Under the pieces are notes generated by a model. That model did not search any database. It saw nothing but the letters and a program-made list of their open reading frames with translations, and had not been told where the DNA came from. From Pelagibacterium montanilacus (GTDB lineage Bacteria > Pseudomonadota > Alphaproteobacteria > Rhizobiales > Devosiaceae), in assembly GCF_003992665.1 (NCBI RefSeq), contig NZ_RZMX01000015.1, forward strand, positions 7,501-71,500: DNA of 64,000 nt, read 5' to 3'. The first letter of the stretch is position 1, and every line of letters starts with the position of its first letter. Made by a program: the position numbers and the translations under genes. Below are positions 10,500 to 21,046 of this stretch, one piece after another.

Positions 10500-10892
10500 A
10501 TGATGGCCCCCTCTCTCGACGCGTTCGAGGGCCTTGCCGCTCGCGCCCTCCAGGAGTTGCCCGAACCGTTCCGCTCGCTGGCCGCGGACGTCATCTGCCT
10601 GGTAGCGGAATTTCCCGAGGACGAGCCGCTGCGCGATCTCGGGATCGACGATCCCTTCGGGCTTCTTGGCCTGTTCGAAGGCATCGGGATGACAGATGAC
10701 GGTGCCGTACCCATGACCGGCCAGATGCCCAACCGGGTCTGGCTCTACCGGCGCCCCATCCTCGACTACTGGGCCGAACATACCGACACCCTCGGCGAGA
10801 TCGTGACCCATGTGCTCATCCACGAGATCGGTCACCATTTCGGCTTTTCCGATGAGGATATGGATCGGATCGAAACGCAGGGTACCCGCTGA
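10500..10892 (+). CDS. Zincin-like metallopeptidase family protein
   Basis: A 130-residue protein of the small metallopeptidase family formerly called DUF1025 (zincin_1). The zinc-binding motif HEIGHHFGFSDEDMD sits near the C-terminus (about residue 110), so the HExxH helix is intact. The N-terminal half (LPEPFRSLAADVICLVAEFP) is typical of the family. No signal peptide is visible, so it is probably cytoplasmic. Substrates are not established for this family. The reading frame runs upstream into leuC, but the tandem ATGs at 10500 and 10503 are the plausible starts, preceded by a GGGGG stretch. A repeat element begins 16 bases after the stop codon. Confidence 0.85.
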   Translation: MMAPSLDAFEGLAARALQELPEPFRSLAADVICLVAEFPEDEPLRDLGIDDPFGLLGLFEGIGMTDDGAVPMTGQMPNRVWLYRRPILDYWAEHTDTLGEIVTHVLIHEIGHHFGFSDEDMDRIETQGTR

Positions 10893-10908
10893 CCACCGAC
10901 GCGTCCCT

Positions 10909-10951
10909 AGAGCATATCCTCATCTGATTGAATCGGCACAGGATATGCTCT
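10909..10951. repeat. Intergenic palindromic repeat, copy A
   Basis: Perfect 12-base inverted arms (AGAGCATATCCT and AGGATATGCTCT) surround TCTGATTGAATCGG, the core shared with the other copies. It lies between two convergent genes and reaches into the 3' end of the leftward one. Confidence 0.8.
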
Positions 10952-11267
10952 GAAGCGCCCCGGCCTGCTCGCGGGACATGATCCGGTAGTCGATCTGGCG
11001 ACCGCTCGAAAGATCTTCGCCAACCACCACCACGAGGCCCTGATCCTTGAACGCCGTCATCCAGTTTTGCCAGTCGGCGAGTTCTAAGCCCCCCGTGGCG
11101 CGATCTGGCCCCTCATTGCCACCGGCATTGAGCGCATGCTGGTCGAAGGTGAGCTGAACGATAGCACGGGTTTCGCCGCCTGGCTCCCGCGTCTCCATCA
11201 GAACCGGATACCCTCCTCTGGCTTCGACCCATTGGCGGATATCATCTTCGTGTTCGAGAACTCTCAT
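10920..11267 (-). CDS. Hypothetical 115-residue protein
   Basis: I do not recognise this protein. It is soluble and acidic, with no signal peptide, membrane segment or known motif. The ATG at 11267 is preceded by a good ribosome binding site (AGGAAGCAGG), which makes it the better choice than the longer ORF from 11324 and argues that the gene is real. The last ten or so residues (QSISCADSIR) and the TGA stop are encoded inside repeat copy A, so the original C-terminus was probably replaced when the repeat arrived. It converges on the metallopeptidase gene. A lineage-specific small protein is the most that can be said. Confidence 0.6.
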   Translation of the reverse strand: MRVLEHEDDIRQWVEARGGYPVLMETREPGGETRAIVQLTFDQHALNAGGNEGPDRATGGLELADWQNWMTAFKDQGLVVVVGEDLSSGRQIDYRIMSREQAGALQSISCADSIR

Positions 11268-11372
11268 TATCCTGCTTCCTTTGCCATGAGGCGAAGACAA
11301 CGCCGCGGCGCAAGAGAGGTTCAAACGATCCCTTCATGAAATACATGTACGCCATTCATGCACACAATTGTG

Positions 11373-11482
11373 TTAGAGCGTCTCCAAGAGAAACAGAAAC
11401 ACTCTGTCGGCTCGGAAACGCGAGAAATCAAAGACTTGGAGCTCTGTTCTGATTCGATCAGACCAAGGTGTGCTCCAGAGGC
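11373..11482 (+). repeat. Intergenic palindromic repeat, copy B (long form)
   Basis: It starts TTAGAGCG and contains TCGGAAACGCGA, the linker TCAAAGACTTGGAGCT and the core TCTGATTCGATCAGA, the same order as in copies D, E and G. It fills the gap upstream of the next gene and ends 22 bases before its start codon, so it would form part of that gene's 5' leader. Confidence 0.75.
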
Positions 11483-11504
11483 GAACCAGGGCACGGAGCG
11501 GATC

Positions 11505-12662
11505 ATGAGCGGCGGGCTTTTCGTCTTGGCGATCAATCTGGCGGTAGGCCTGTTCTTCGTGATCGGGTTCCTCGCCATTGCGCGCCTCGAGACGTCCAAC
11601 ACGACGGCCTGGTGGCTGGCCCTCGCCTTCGCGCTGGGGGTCATGAACCCCATTGCGGAACTGGCGATCGCGGCGGGCTTTATGGCGAAATGTATCTGGG
11701 TCGGCGGCGCCCTGGGCTATCTCGGCGCCCTTCTTGTGGGCACCCACGCCCTGGGCATCCGGCTCAGGACCGGAATCGACCCCGCCGCCCTCGTGGCGTT
11801 CTTTTCGGTCTGCCTTGCCAACTACTATTTCCTCCATGAGGTCGATCGCGGCAGCTTCCTGCGCCACGCGCTCTATCAGCTTCCCTATGTGATCGGCTGC
11901 GGTCTCGCCGCCCTGCCTTTGCTCCGCGCGCCAAAGACAGGCCTCGTCGAACACGCCATCATCGTCATCCTCCTGCTTTCGGCCATCAATTTCCTCGCCC
12001 GGCCCATCTTGGCGCACGTGCTCGGCGGGGTCGGGGTGGAGGCCCAGAACTACGCGGCCACGCTCTATGCCATGCTGTCCCAGAGCACCGGGGCCGTCCT
12101 TTCGCTCGCCCTTGGCCTGCTGCTGCTTTTTCTGGTGGGCAGCGACAGCCTGCGCATCGCCCTAGCGCGCTCTGAACGCGATCCCTCCTCGGGCACGCTG
12201 AACCTTGGCGCCTTCACCGGACAGGCCGAATCGCGCCTTCTGGCCTTTGAAGAAGAGAGTCTGGACGCTGCCCTGATACTCTGCGCGCTCGAGCGCTCGG
12301 GCACCGCGCCGTTCACCCCGACCGATCTCACCGGCATCGCCCGCACCCTTGGCACCGCCTTCGGCGATCCGGCCCAGGTGCTGATCGGCCGGACGGGCCA
12401 GGATAGGTTTTCCCTTCTCGTGGGTAAGCTCGATCTCTTCGGTGCCCGCACCATCGCCGAATCGGTGCGTGAGGCCTTGGCCAGCGAGGGCCGGGCCAGG
12501 ACCTGTTTCGGGATAGCCGGACGCGAGCACCTGGAATCGCTGGCGGAAATGACCCAGCGGGCGCATTGGGCCTTGGCCGAGGCGGAAAGGGCGGGCGGCA
12601 ATTGCGTCCGCTTGGCCCCCAGCGCCGCCTTCATCGTCAGCCGGCCGGACACCCTGGTGTGA
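11505..12662 (+). CDS. Multi-spanning membrane protein with a degenerate GGDEF domain
   Basis: A 385-residue protein. Residues 1-210 hold about seven hydrophobic segments forming a membrane sensor-like domain, and residues 215-385 resemble a diguanylate cyclase domain. Where active cyclases have GGDEF this protein has RTGQDRFSLLVG (about residue 300), so two of the signature residues, including the catalytic glutamate position, are lost. It is therefore unlikely to make cyclic di-GMP and may instead bind a ligand or act through protein contacts. The frame runs up into repeat copy B, but the ATG at 11505 with GGAG ahead of it is the likely start. Its stop codon directly abuts that of the convergent ClpP-like gene. 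The GGDEF relationship rests on motif and layout only. Confidence 0.65.
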   Translation: MSGGLFVLAINLAVGLFFVIGFLAIARLETSNTTAWWLALAFALGVMNPIAELAIAAGFMAKCIWVGGALGYLGALLVGTHALGIRLRTGIDPAALVAFFSVCLANYYFLHEVDRGSFLRHALYQLPYVIGCGLAALPLLRAPKTGLVEHAIIVILLLSAINFLARPILAHVLGGVGVEAQNYAATLYAMLSQSTGAVLSLALGLLLLFLVGSDSLRIALARSERDPSSGTLNLGAFTGQAESRLLAFEEESLDAALILCALERSGTAPFTPTDLTGIARTLGTAFGDPAQVLIGRTGQDRFSLLVGKLDLFGARTIAESVREALASEGRARTCFGIAGREHLESLAEMTQRAHWALAEAERAGGNCVRLAPSAAFIVSRPDTLV

Positions 12663-13487
12663 TCACGCCGCCGCTTCGGCGTCCTCGGCGTCGATCAGCC
12701 GGTAGCCGCGCATTTCCTCAAGGGTGAGATAATAAAGCCTGTCGGGCGGTGTTTCGAGCGCATGGGTCCAAAGGGCCGGGTCGATCTCGCGGTCGATCAG
12801 ATACCGGGTGATGCGGGCCGTCACCACCTGGGCATCTGACATCGCCTGGGCCGCACCGCCTGCACTGACGTCGCCCATGGCCGCGTAGATCTGGTGGACA
12901 CCCACCGAAGCGCCCGGGCCAGCCTGCCGCCCCGCTCCGGCGGCAAGCACCAGCGGGCAGGATGACGCGCAAAGCGCACCATCCGCGACCCGCGTGTCAA
13001 AGCCATGATCCACGATCAGCGCCGCAATCGCGAGGGCATCCTCCACCGACCCACCGGGCGAATCGAGCGATATGGTTTCCACATAATCGCCGCGCTGCCC
13101 GACCTCCTCGGCAAAACTTTGCGCCGAGCCAATTGTGATCGTGCCCGTGAGCGAAAGAACCCCATCGGGCCCGAGAGCGATCTCGAGCGGGGCGGTCAAC
13201 ACCTCATGGGAGGTGCGGACCTGCTCGCTGGGCCGGAACTGGGGGGCGTCAGGATCGAGTTCGGGCCGGTCGACCGCCGGCAACACCGGCTCGGTGATCC
13301 CCGAAGACCCCGGCATTGTCTCGCCGCCTGCCTCGCCGAGCGCCATGTAGTCCATGGCCAGCACGATCCCCGTGCCGGCCAGCATGGTATAGAACGCGCC
13401 CTTCAGGATCGCGCCATCGTCTATCCCCGCCAGCCGCGCCAGAACCGAGAGGCGTCTGCGCGATTGCGCCTCAGCGGCGGTCTTCAT
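12663..13487 (-). CDS. Membrane-anchored periplasmic ClpP-like serine protease homologue
   Basis: A 274-residue protein with a short cytoplasmic N-terminus, one membrane segment at about residues 30-50 and a large outside domain with the ClpP/crotonase fold, related to the group of predicted periplasmic proteins known as COG3904. SLDSPGGSVEDALAIAALI (about residue 140) forms the oxyanion-type loop. GALCASSCPLVLAAGAGR holds the candidate nucleophile serine and VGVHQIYA the candidate histidine, so a catalytic pair seems intact. It overlaps the upstream gene by four bases (ATGA), so the two are translationally coupled and probably act together. Targets are unknown. It could also be a non-proteolytic family member. 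Confidence 0.75.
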   Translation of the reverse strand: MKTAAEAQSRRRLSVLARLAGIDDGAILKGAFYTMLAGTGIVLAMDYMALGEAGGETMPGSSGITEPVLPAVDRPELDPDAPQFRPSEQVRTSHEVLTAPLEIALGPDGVLSLTGTITIGSAQSFAEEVGQRGDYVETISLDSPGGSVEDALAIAALIVDHGFDTRVADGALCASSCPLVLAAGAGRQAGPGASVGVHQIYAAMGDVSAGGAAQAMSDAQVVTARITRYLIDREIDPALWTHALETPPDRLYYLTLEEMRGYRLIDAEDAEAAA

Positions 13488-14938
13488 TGGCCGCCCGGCC
13501 CTTCGGACCGCTTGCGCGGCTCGCGGCGCGGAAGTGCCGTGACCGTATCGTTGCGCGTTGCCCGGCCAGCCGACGGCTGCGCTTGGGGCCCGTCCACCGC
13601 CTCGACCGGTTCGGCCTCGGCCGGCCGGTCCTCGCGCGAAGCCTCATTCCGCGCCGGATCAGTGTCAGCCTCATCCTCCCTGGACGCCTCATCGTGCGGA
13701 GCATCGTCCCGCTCCCGAGCAGGGACATGGACCGCATCATGGATGGGACGTCCCGCCATCATCTGATTGTGGAGCGCCACGGCGCGCATCATGTCCGCAG
13801 CCGTGAGCGTTTCCGCGTCGTCGAGCGCGGAGGCGTCCCGCCGCATGGCGCTGTGCGCAACCGCGAGCAGCAGCACCAGAACCACGGGAATCAGATCGAT
13901 GGAAATCGCCCCCGCCCAGGAGGGAAGGAAATCCCCCGCATAGCGCAGAACGGCTTCCGCGCTCGACAGGGGCACGAAGCGGCGCGGCTGCACCCGCGGC
14001 TGCTCGAGAATCTGGGTCGCCGCGCCGGCAAGCTGGGCCGACTGGGCTTCGACAGCGGCGCGGATATTGGCCATGGCCGCATCCTGCCGGACGACGAGAT
14101 TCTGGCTCTGGCCGTCGGCGACAGGGGCGATGAAGCCCAGCGAAAGATCCTCTGCCGCTCGCTGCACCGAAGGAGCGACCGAGGTTTCCTCAAGCGCCGC
14201 AATGACCGCGGTGAGCTGCACGATCTCTGCGGCAAAGCTGTCGGCGCGCGGCTGAACCTGTCCGGGCCCCGAAACCAGCTCGCGCATGGTCGCCAGATGG
14301 GTCGACCCGGTCTCGAACAGGGCTGCCGTCTGCTCGCGCGAGACGGCGATCGATCCGGCGAGCGAATCGAGCTGGCTCGACATCTGACTTAGCAATTGCA
14401 CCACCGAGCCAGCGCCGGCCGAACCGGTCAGCGCGCCGCCCTCGCGCTCCTGTGCACCGAGCGTCGCAAAGCGCTCGGATGCGCGCTGGACGTCAGGCAA
14501 CAGGGACTGGGCAGAAAGCGCATTGGCGTGAGCGGCGTCGAGATCGCCGGCAAAGTCTTCGAGCGTGACGGCCATGTGCTGCTCAAGCGCCGCCGATCCG
14601 GCGAGCGCCGCAGCATTAAGCCATGAACTCATGGCCACGATCATCAGCGCGCCGAGCGCCATGACCGCGCCCATCACCAGCCGCTGGCTCATCTCGCGCA
14701 TGAGCGGCAGGAGCCGCATCATGTAGCTCCAGAATACGTAGATGCCCACCGAGACCGCGGAAGAATAGATGATGGCGGCGAAGAAGACGAAATTGGCGTC
14801 TCCATCCAGGAGCCCGCGCACCCCGAGATAGGTATAGACGCCACTGGCCAGCGCCAGCACCGCCAGGGCGAAACGCGTCGTCGTCTCGAGACCCTTGATC
14901 GTCTGGCCGATACGTGCGGCCGAATTCTGGCTGGACAT
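13484..14938 (-). CDS. Four-helix membrane protein with a large coiled-coil periplasmic region
   Basis: I do not recognise a named family in this 484-residue protein. Hydrophobic segments lie at about residues 22-42, 48-72, 86-108 and 357-380. Between the third and fourth is a loop of about 245 residues rich in Ala, Gln, Ser and Glu with heptad-like stretches, probably a coiled coil outside the membrane. The C-terminal 100 residues are strongly charged (many Asp, Glu and Arg) and low in complexity, probably disordered in the cytoplasm. The layout resembles a structural or sensor component. Its stop overlaps the start of the ClpP-like gene by four bases, making that protein its likely partner or protease. 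The ATG at 14938 gives a short cytoplasmic N-terminus and is accepted. Confidence 0.7.
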   Translation of the reverse strand: MSSQNSAARIGQTIKGLETTTRFALAVLALASGVYTYLGVRGLLDGDANFVFFAAIIYSSAVSVGIYVFWSYMMRLLPLMREMSQRLVMGAVMALGALMIVAMSSWLNAAALAGSAALEQHMAVTLEDFAGDLDAAHANALSAQSLLPDVQRASERFATLGAQEREGGALTGSAGAGSVVQLLSQMSSQLDSLAGSIAVSREQTAALFETGSTHLATMRELVSGPGQVQPRADSFAAEIVQLTAVIAALEETSVAPSVQRAAEDLSLGFIAPVADGQSQNLVVRQDAAMANIRAAVEAQSAQLAGAATQILEQPRVQPRRFVPLSSAEAVLRYAGDFLPSWAGAISIDLIPVVLVLLLAVAHSAMRRDASALDDAETLTAADMMRAVALHNQMMAGRPIHDAVHVPARERDDAPHDEASREDEADTDPARNEASREDRPAEAEPVEAVDGPQAQPSAGRATRNDTVTALPRREPRKRSEGPGGQ

Positions 14939-15038
14939 GGGCGAGCCCTCGCAAACTGCGGTTTAACGCGAGCTTAACAGTTACAAGCCGGCGAAATCGA
15001 GGCTCTCGTGTGAACCTGGGCCCAACGGGCCCGCGCGA

Positions 15039-15347
15039 TCACTCTTCGGGTTCGGTCGTGAACATCAGCGGGAAACCCGCCTGCTGGCTGAGTGCCACCG
15101 CCTCGGTGGCCTTGGTCTCGGCCACTTCCCGGGTGTAGACGGCGATCGTGCACACGCCTTTTTGATGAGCGACCATCATCCGCGCATGGGCCTCGTCCAC
15201 CGAAAGCCGGAAAACGGCCTTGAGAACGTCGACCACGAAGTCGCGCGGCGTGTAGTCGTCATTGACCAGCAGCACCTTGTGAAGGGAGGGCCGCTGGGTT
15301 TTGGGGACAGTCTTGGTCCGCTTGTCGGTTTTCGTGCCGGTCATCAT
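15039..15347 (-). CDS. clpS: ATP-dependent Clp protease adaptor ClpS
   Basis: ClpS delivers N-degron substrates to ClpAP. Starting at the ATG at 15347 (a second ATG follows directly) the protein has 102 residues, normal for the family; the longer upstream frame has no family resemblance. The core KVLLVNDDYTPRDFVVDVL binds the substrate N-terminus, with the conserved NDDYTP loop, and VDEAHARMMVAHQKGVC completes the fold. The basic, Lys/Thr-rich N-terminal tail fits the flexible extension that enters ClpA. clpA is not in the window. alphaproteobacteria often carry two clpS copies, and whether this is ClpS1 or ClpS2 cannot be told here. Confidence 0.93.
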   Translation of the reverse strand: MMTGTKTDKRTKTVPKTQRPSLHKVLLVNDDYTPRDFVVDVLKAVFRLSVDEAHARMMVAHQKGVCTIAVYTREVAETKATEAVALSQQAGFPLMFTTEPEE

Positions 15348-15426
15348 CTGCCTGTGTAAGCGTTCGTGACGGTGGCTTCTTTCCAACGTGGTCGTCAATA
15401 TAGCGCCCCGGCGGCCGGCTCGCAAA

Positions 15427-17253
15427 TCAGCCGGCTGCCGCCTCGGCCTGGGCCGCACGCATGGCGCGCTTGCGATCATGGGGATCGAGATGGATCTTGC
15501 GCAAACGCACCGAAGCGGGGGTCACCTCCACATACTCGTCATCGGCAATATAGCTGAGCGCCTGTTCGAGGCTGAGCCGCTTGGGTGGGGTCAGCCGCAC
15601 CGCCTCGTCCTTGGACGTGGTGCGGATATTGGTCAATTGCTTGCCCTTGAGCACGTTCACCTCGAGATCGTTCTCCCGGTTGTGCTCGCCAACGATCATG
15701 CCTTCATAGACGTCCACGCCCGCATCGATCAGCATCGGGCCGCGATCCTCGAGATTAAAGAGCGCGTAAGCCACCGCCTGGCCTGTCGCGTTCGAGATCA
15801 GAACCCCTGTCCGGCGCATGGGCAGCGGGCCCTTGAAGGGCGCGTATTCGTGGAACACGCGGTTGAAGATCGCCGTGCCGCGCGTATCGGACAGCAATTC
15901 GCCCTGATACCCGATCAGCCCGCGCGTGGGCACATAGAGCCGCACCCGCGTCCGCCCGGCGCCCGAAGGCCGCATCTCGACCAGCTCGCCGCGCCGCTCG
16001 GTGAGCTTTTGCACGACCACCGAGGAGAACTCGTCATCCACGTCGATGATCACTTCTTCCACCGGCTCGAACCGCTGGCCATTTTCCTCGCGGAACAGCA
16101 CCTTGGGGCGCCCCAGGCACAATTCGAACCCTTCGCGGCGCATGGTCTCGATCAGGACGCCGAGCTGCAGTTCGCCGCGGCCCGCGACGTCGAAGCTGTC
16201 ATTGTCATCTCCCGGCGTGACCCGGATCGCCACATTGCCTTCCGCCTCGCGCATCAGCCTGTCGCGGATGACGCGGGACTGGACCTTGTCGCCTTCCCGC
16301 CCAGCCAGCGGGCCGTCATTGATCCGGAACGTCACCGAGAGGGTCGGCGGATCGATCGGCTTGGCTTCCAGAGCCTCGGTCACCTGGGGCACGGCGATGG
16401 TGTTGGCGACGGTTGCCGTCTCGAGCCCGGCCAGCGCGACGATATCGCCCGCCTTGCCTTCCTCGATCGGCTCGCGCTCCAGGCCGCGGAACCCCAGAAC
16501 CTTGGAGATACGGCCCTTTTCCACCGTCTTGCCGTCACGCGAAAGCGCATGGACGGTATCGCCGGGCCTGACCGTGCCCGAATGCACGCGCCCGGTCAGG
16601 ATACGGCCCAGGAACGGATTGCGCTCGATGGTGGTGACCAGCATCTGGAACGGGCCTTCTTCGACCTTGGGCTCGGAAAAGTGCTCGAGCACCTTGTCGA
16701 GCAGCGGCCCCATGGTCTCCTTGGGCCCCTCGGGCTCCTCGGCCATCCAGCCCTGCTTGGCAGAACCATAGAGAACCGGGAAATCGAGCTGCTCTGGGGT
16801 CGCATCCAGCGACACGAACAGATCGAAGATCTCGTCGAGCACCTCGTTGTGGCGCTCTTCTGGCTTGTCGATCTTGTTGATCGCAACGATGGGTCGAAGC
16901 CCGATCTTGAGGGCTTTGGAGAGAACGAACTTGGTCTGGGGCATCGGCCCCTCGGCCGCGTCCACAAGGATCACCGCGCCGTCGACCATCGAAAGGATAC
17001 GCTCCACCTCGCCGCCGAAATCGGCGTGGCCCGGGGTATCGACGATATTGATGCGCGCGTCCTGCCAGTTGAGCGACGTCACCTTGGCCAGAATGGTGAT
17101 GCCCCGTTCCTTTTCCAGGTCGTTGGAGTCCATGGCCCGTTCGTCGACCTTCTGGTTGTCGCGGAAGGTGCCGGATTGGCGCAGGAGCACGTCGATCAGG
17201 GTCGTTTTGCCATGGTCGACGTGTGCAATGATCGCAATATTGCGCAAGGTCAT
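15427..17253 (-). CDS. typA: Translational GTPase TypA/BipA
   Basis: A ribosome-associated GTPase of the EF-G family involved in stress adaptation and in 50S assembly at low temperature. With the ATG at 17253 the protein has 608 residues, the family norm. The G1 box [10 protein letters not shown] is at residues 9-18, G3 [12 protein letters not shown] near residue 76 and G4 NKID near residue 130, followed by EF-G-like domains and the BipA-specific C-terminal domain ([12 protein letters not shown]... region). An in-frame ATG at 17268 would add five residues; neither has a clear ribosome binding site. The gene stands between clpS and the GGDEF-EAL gene, each with a gap of 79 bases or more, so it is probably its own unit. 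Confidence 0.96.
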   Translation of the reverse strand: MTLRNIAIIAHVDHGKTTLIDVLLRQSGTFRDNQKVDERAMDSNDLEKERGITILAKVTSLNWQDARINIVDTPGHADFGGEVERILSMVDGAVILVDAAEGPMPQTKFVLSKALKIGLRPIVAINKIDKPEERHNEVLDEIFDLFVSLDATPEQLDFPVLYGSAKQGWMAEEPEGPKETMGPLLDKVLEHFSEPKVEEGPFQMLVTTIERNPFLGRILTGRVHSGTVRPGDTVHALSRDGKTVEKGRISKVLGFRGLEREPIEEGKAGDIVALAGLETATVANTIAVPQVTEALEAKPIDPPTLSVTFRINDGPLAGREGDKVQSRVIRDRLMREAEGNVAIRVTPGDDNDSFDVAGRGELQLGVLIETMRREGFELCLGRPKVLFREENGQRFEPVEEVIIDVDDEFSSVVVQKLTERRGELVEMRPSGAGRTRVRLYVPTRGLIGYQGELLSDTRGTAIFNRVFHEYAPFKGPLPMRRTGVLISNATGQAVAYALFNLEDRGPMLIDAGVDVYEGMIVGEHNRENDLEVNVLKGKQLTNIRTTSKDEAVRLTPPKRLSLEQALSYIADDEYVEVTPASVRLRKIHLDPHDRKRAMRAAQAEAAAG

Positions 17254-17433
17254 GAGGGGGCCAGCCATTTCGGGAGTTTTCAAATGTTGGCTGCCCATAC
17301 CCCAGCCCGGCCCGGTAAACAAGGAAAAACACTGCAGGGCAGGGTTGCGCGCCCGCACGCCGATGCCTTTGCGCGCGCCCCGACCCGTTGATGACCTCCT
17401 AAGCAGTCGAGGAATTGATGCGCCCCGTGCGCG

Positions 17434-19563
17434 TCAGCCCGCGCGCGTCAAATTGGCGGCTTGGACCCGGCGGCCTGCCCGGATCATCGCGGAGATTTCG
17501 CTCGCGCCGACCGGCGGGGAATGGAAAAAGCCCTGCACCTGGGTGCACCCCTCGGCACGCACCACCGCGAGCTGCTCGGCGGTCTCCACCCCCTCGGCCA
17601 CCGTGGTCATCCCAAGGCTGGTGCCCAGGCCGATCATGGCCTTGACGATCGCGCGGCTTTCCGGCCGCGAGGCGATATCGCCCATAAAGGCGCGGTCGAT
17701 CTTGATCTTGTCGAAGGGAAACGCCCGCAGATAGGAGAGCGAGGAATACCCCGTGCCGAAGTCGTCCATGGCAACGCGCGTGCCGAGCGCGCGCAGCGCG
17801 AACAGCGTCTCGATATTGGCGATGCTGTTGTCCAGCAGGAGAGACTCGGTGATCTCGAGTTCGAGCCGTTCAGGCGCGAGCCCGGAGGACGAGAGCGCCG
17901 AGCGCACCGCCTCGACGAGCCCGGGCCGTTTGAACTGGAGCGGGGAGAGATTGACCGCCACCTGCAGGGGCGCGGGCCACTCGGCCGCCGTTCTTGTGGC
18001 TTCGAGAAGCACCCAGGCCCCGATGTCGTGGATGGCGCCTGTGTCCTCGGCCACTGTAATGAATTCCGAGGGCGCGATCGCGCCGAGCGTGGGATGGGAC
18101 CAGCGCAACAGCGCCTCGGCGCCCACGATGGTGTCGGTGGCAAGGGCGATGAGCGGCTGGAAGACCAGCGAGAGCTCGCCCCGCTCCACCGCGTCGCGCA
18201 GCCCGGTCTCGAGCAGACGCCGGCGCTGCAGGCTCGCATCCATACCCGCCTCGAAGAAATTATAGGTCGCGCGGCCCTCGCTCTTGGCCCGCAACAGGGC
18301 GAGATCGGCATTGTTCATCAACGCGTCCGCACTCTGGCCATCCCCCGGGGCGACCGCGATCCCGACCGAGGCCGAGAGCACCGCGCTCCTTGCTCCGAAC
18401 ATATAGGGCTTTGAAAGCACCTTGACGGCCCGGCGCGCGACATCGGCGGCGCGCCGGGGATTGCCCTCGGTCAGAAGCACCGCGAATTCGTCACCTCCGA
18501 GCCGCGCCACCATGCCCTCGGCCCCGATCAACTGGCTGAGCCGCTGGCCCGCTTCCACCAGGACGCGGTCGCCCAGCGAATGGCCGTCGGCGTCGTTGAT
18601 GGCCTTGAAATTATCGAGGTTGATCGAAAGCAGGCAGAAACTGCGCCCCGCTGCCGGGCCGGCCAGAGCCTTTTCGATCTCCTCGCGGAACAGCGCCCTG
18701 TTGGGCAGGTCGGTCAGTGCGTCGTGGGTCGCCATATGGCGCATGCGCGCCTCGGCGGCCAGCTGCTCGGTGATGTCCTCATGGGTCGTCACCACGCCGC
18801 CGCCCCGCAAGGGCTGGTGGCGCAGGGAGAGATAGGTGCCGCTCGCGGTCTTGATGACCTCGCGCACGAACCGGCCCCCGGCCATGATCGCGCGACGCTC
18901 GGCCAGAAAATCGTCCCGGTCCACCGGCGCGTGGCGTCCCGTCGCGATCCGGTGGTCGATGATCGTGGCGTAAGCGGTCCCCCGGGCCCCCATCTCCTCG
19001 GAGAGCCCGTACATTTCCCGGAACGCCCGGTTGCAGGTCACCAGCCGGAACTGGGCATCGAACATCGATACCCCGTGGCTGATATTGTTGATGGTGGCAT
19101 CCACGAGCGCATATTGCAGTTCGAGCTCGCGCTTGCGCTCGGCGAGCATGTCCGAGCGGGCGATTTCCTCGGTCACATCCTCATGGGTGACCACCCAGCC
19201 CAGCCCCTGGGCATAGACATGGGCGGTCTCGAGCGTGCGCCCGCCGGCCGCCAGTTCATGGCTGATCGCCCGCAGCCCGGCGCGATTGGAAAGCAGTTGC
19301 TGGCGATAGGAGGCAAAGAACACGTCCGGGTCGAGATCGGGATGGTTGCCCATCCTGCAGCTCAGCGCCACGACATCGCGCAAATTCATCCCGCGTACGA
19401 TCGTGGCGCGTGGAAAGCCGTAGATGTCGAGATAGCGCTGGTTCCAGAGCAGCAGCGAGAAATCCGGGCTCCAGACGCAAAAGCCGAACGGAATGGTCTG
19501 AAGCGCCGCTTCGAGAAGGAGCGCCTCACCAGACCGGCCGGCTTCCGGTTCATGCACCATCAC
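17434..19563 (-). CDS. PAS-PAS-GGDEF-EAL cyclic di-GMP enzyme
   Basis: A 709-residue soluble protein. Two PAS-type sensor regions (about 15-130 and 150-265) precede a GGDEF domain (about 275-435) and an EAL domain (about 450-700). The cyclase signature is intact ([11 protein letters not shown]), but the usual RxxD inhibitory site just upstream is not seen. The EAL domain keeps EALLRW, the asparagine in [20 protein letters not shown], the lysine in IKIDRAF and AEGVET, so phosphodiesterase activity is expected. It may act both ways, or the GGDEF may only regulate the EAL by binding GTP. No membrane segments, so it senses a cytoplasmic signal. The doubled ATG at 19563/19560 is the start. The gene is monocistronic by spacing. 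Confidence 0.9.
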   Translation of the reverse strand: MMVHEPEAGRSGEALLLEAALQTIPFGFCVWSPDFSLLLWNQRYLDIYGFPRATIVRGMNLRDVVALSCRMGNHPDLDPDVFFASYRQQLLSNRAGLRAISHELAAGGRTLETAHVYAQGLGWVVTHEDVTEEIARSDMLAERKRELELQYALVDATINNISHGVSMFDAQFRLVTCNRAFREMYGLSEEMGARGTAYATIIDHRIATGRHAPVDRDDFLAERRAIMAGGRFVREVIKTASGTYLSLRHQPLRGGGVVTTHEDITEQLAAEARMRHMATHDALTDLPNRALFREEIEKALAGPAAGRSFCLLSINLDNFKAINDADGHSLGDRVLVEAGQRLSQLIGAEGMVARLGGDEFAVLLTEGNPRRAADVARRAVKVLSKPYMFGARSAVLSASVGIAVAPGDGQSADALMNNADLALLRAKSEGRATYNFFEAGMDASLQRRRLLETGLRDAVERGELSLVFQPLIALATDTIVGAEALLRWSHPTLGAIAPSEFITVAEDTGAIHDIGAWVLLEATRTAAEWPAPLQVAVNLSPLQFKRPGLVEAVRSALSSSGLAPERLELEITESLLLDNSIANIETLFALRALGTRVAMDDFGTGYSSLSYLRAFPFDKIKIDRAFMGDIASRPESRAIVKAMIGLGTSLGMTTVAEGVETAEQLAVVRAEGCTQVQGFFHSPPVGASEISAMIRAGRRVQAANLTRAG

Positions 19564-19649
19564 GAAGACACTCCTGAGACGCTGTCGGCGCCCAGAACCC
19601 TACGCTCCCCGCTTTAATGAGACTTTAAGCTCTCCAACCGGGACCCTGC

Positions 19650-20873
<1,224 letters not shown>

Positions 20874-21046
20874 GGGCGCCAATCTTGCTCGTCGCGCTGG
20901 AATAAATGTTGGCGCACACTAATCAGATCGCCCGCTGACTGGCAACATTGGCCGCATGTCCGTACGCCCTGCGCCGCCCTATGGACAGCATGAACCCGCC
21001 CGGTGCATGCTCGCGCGCCGACGCTCCAAGCCCTATGACCCCCGCC

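Noticed and set aside
15388-17391. A 667-residue plus-strand ORF opposite typA
   Set aside because: It mirrors typA codon by codon; the typA protein has all GTPase motifs, and this ORF has none of any family.
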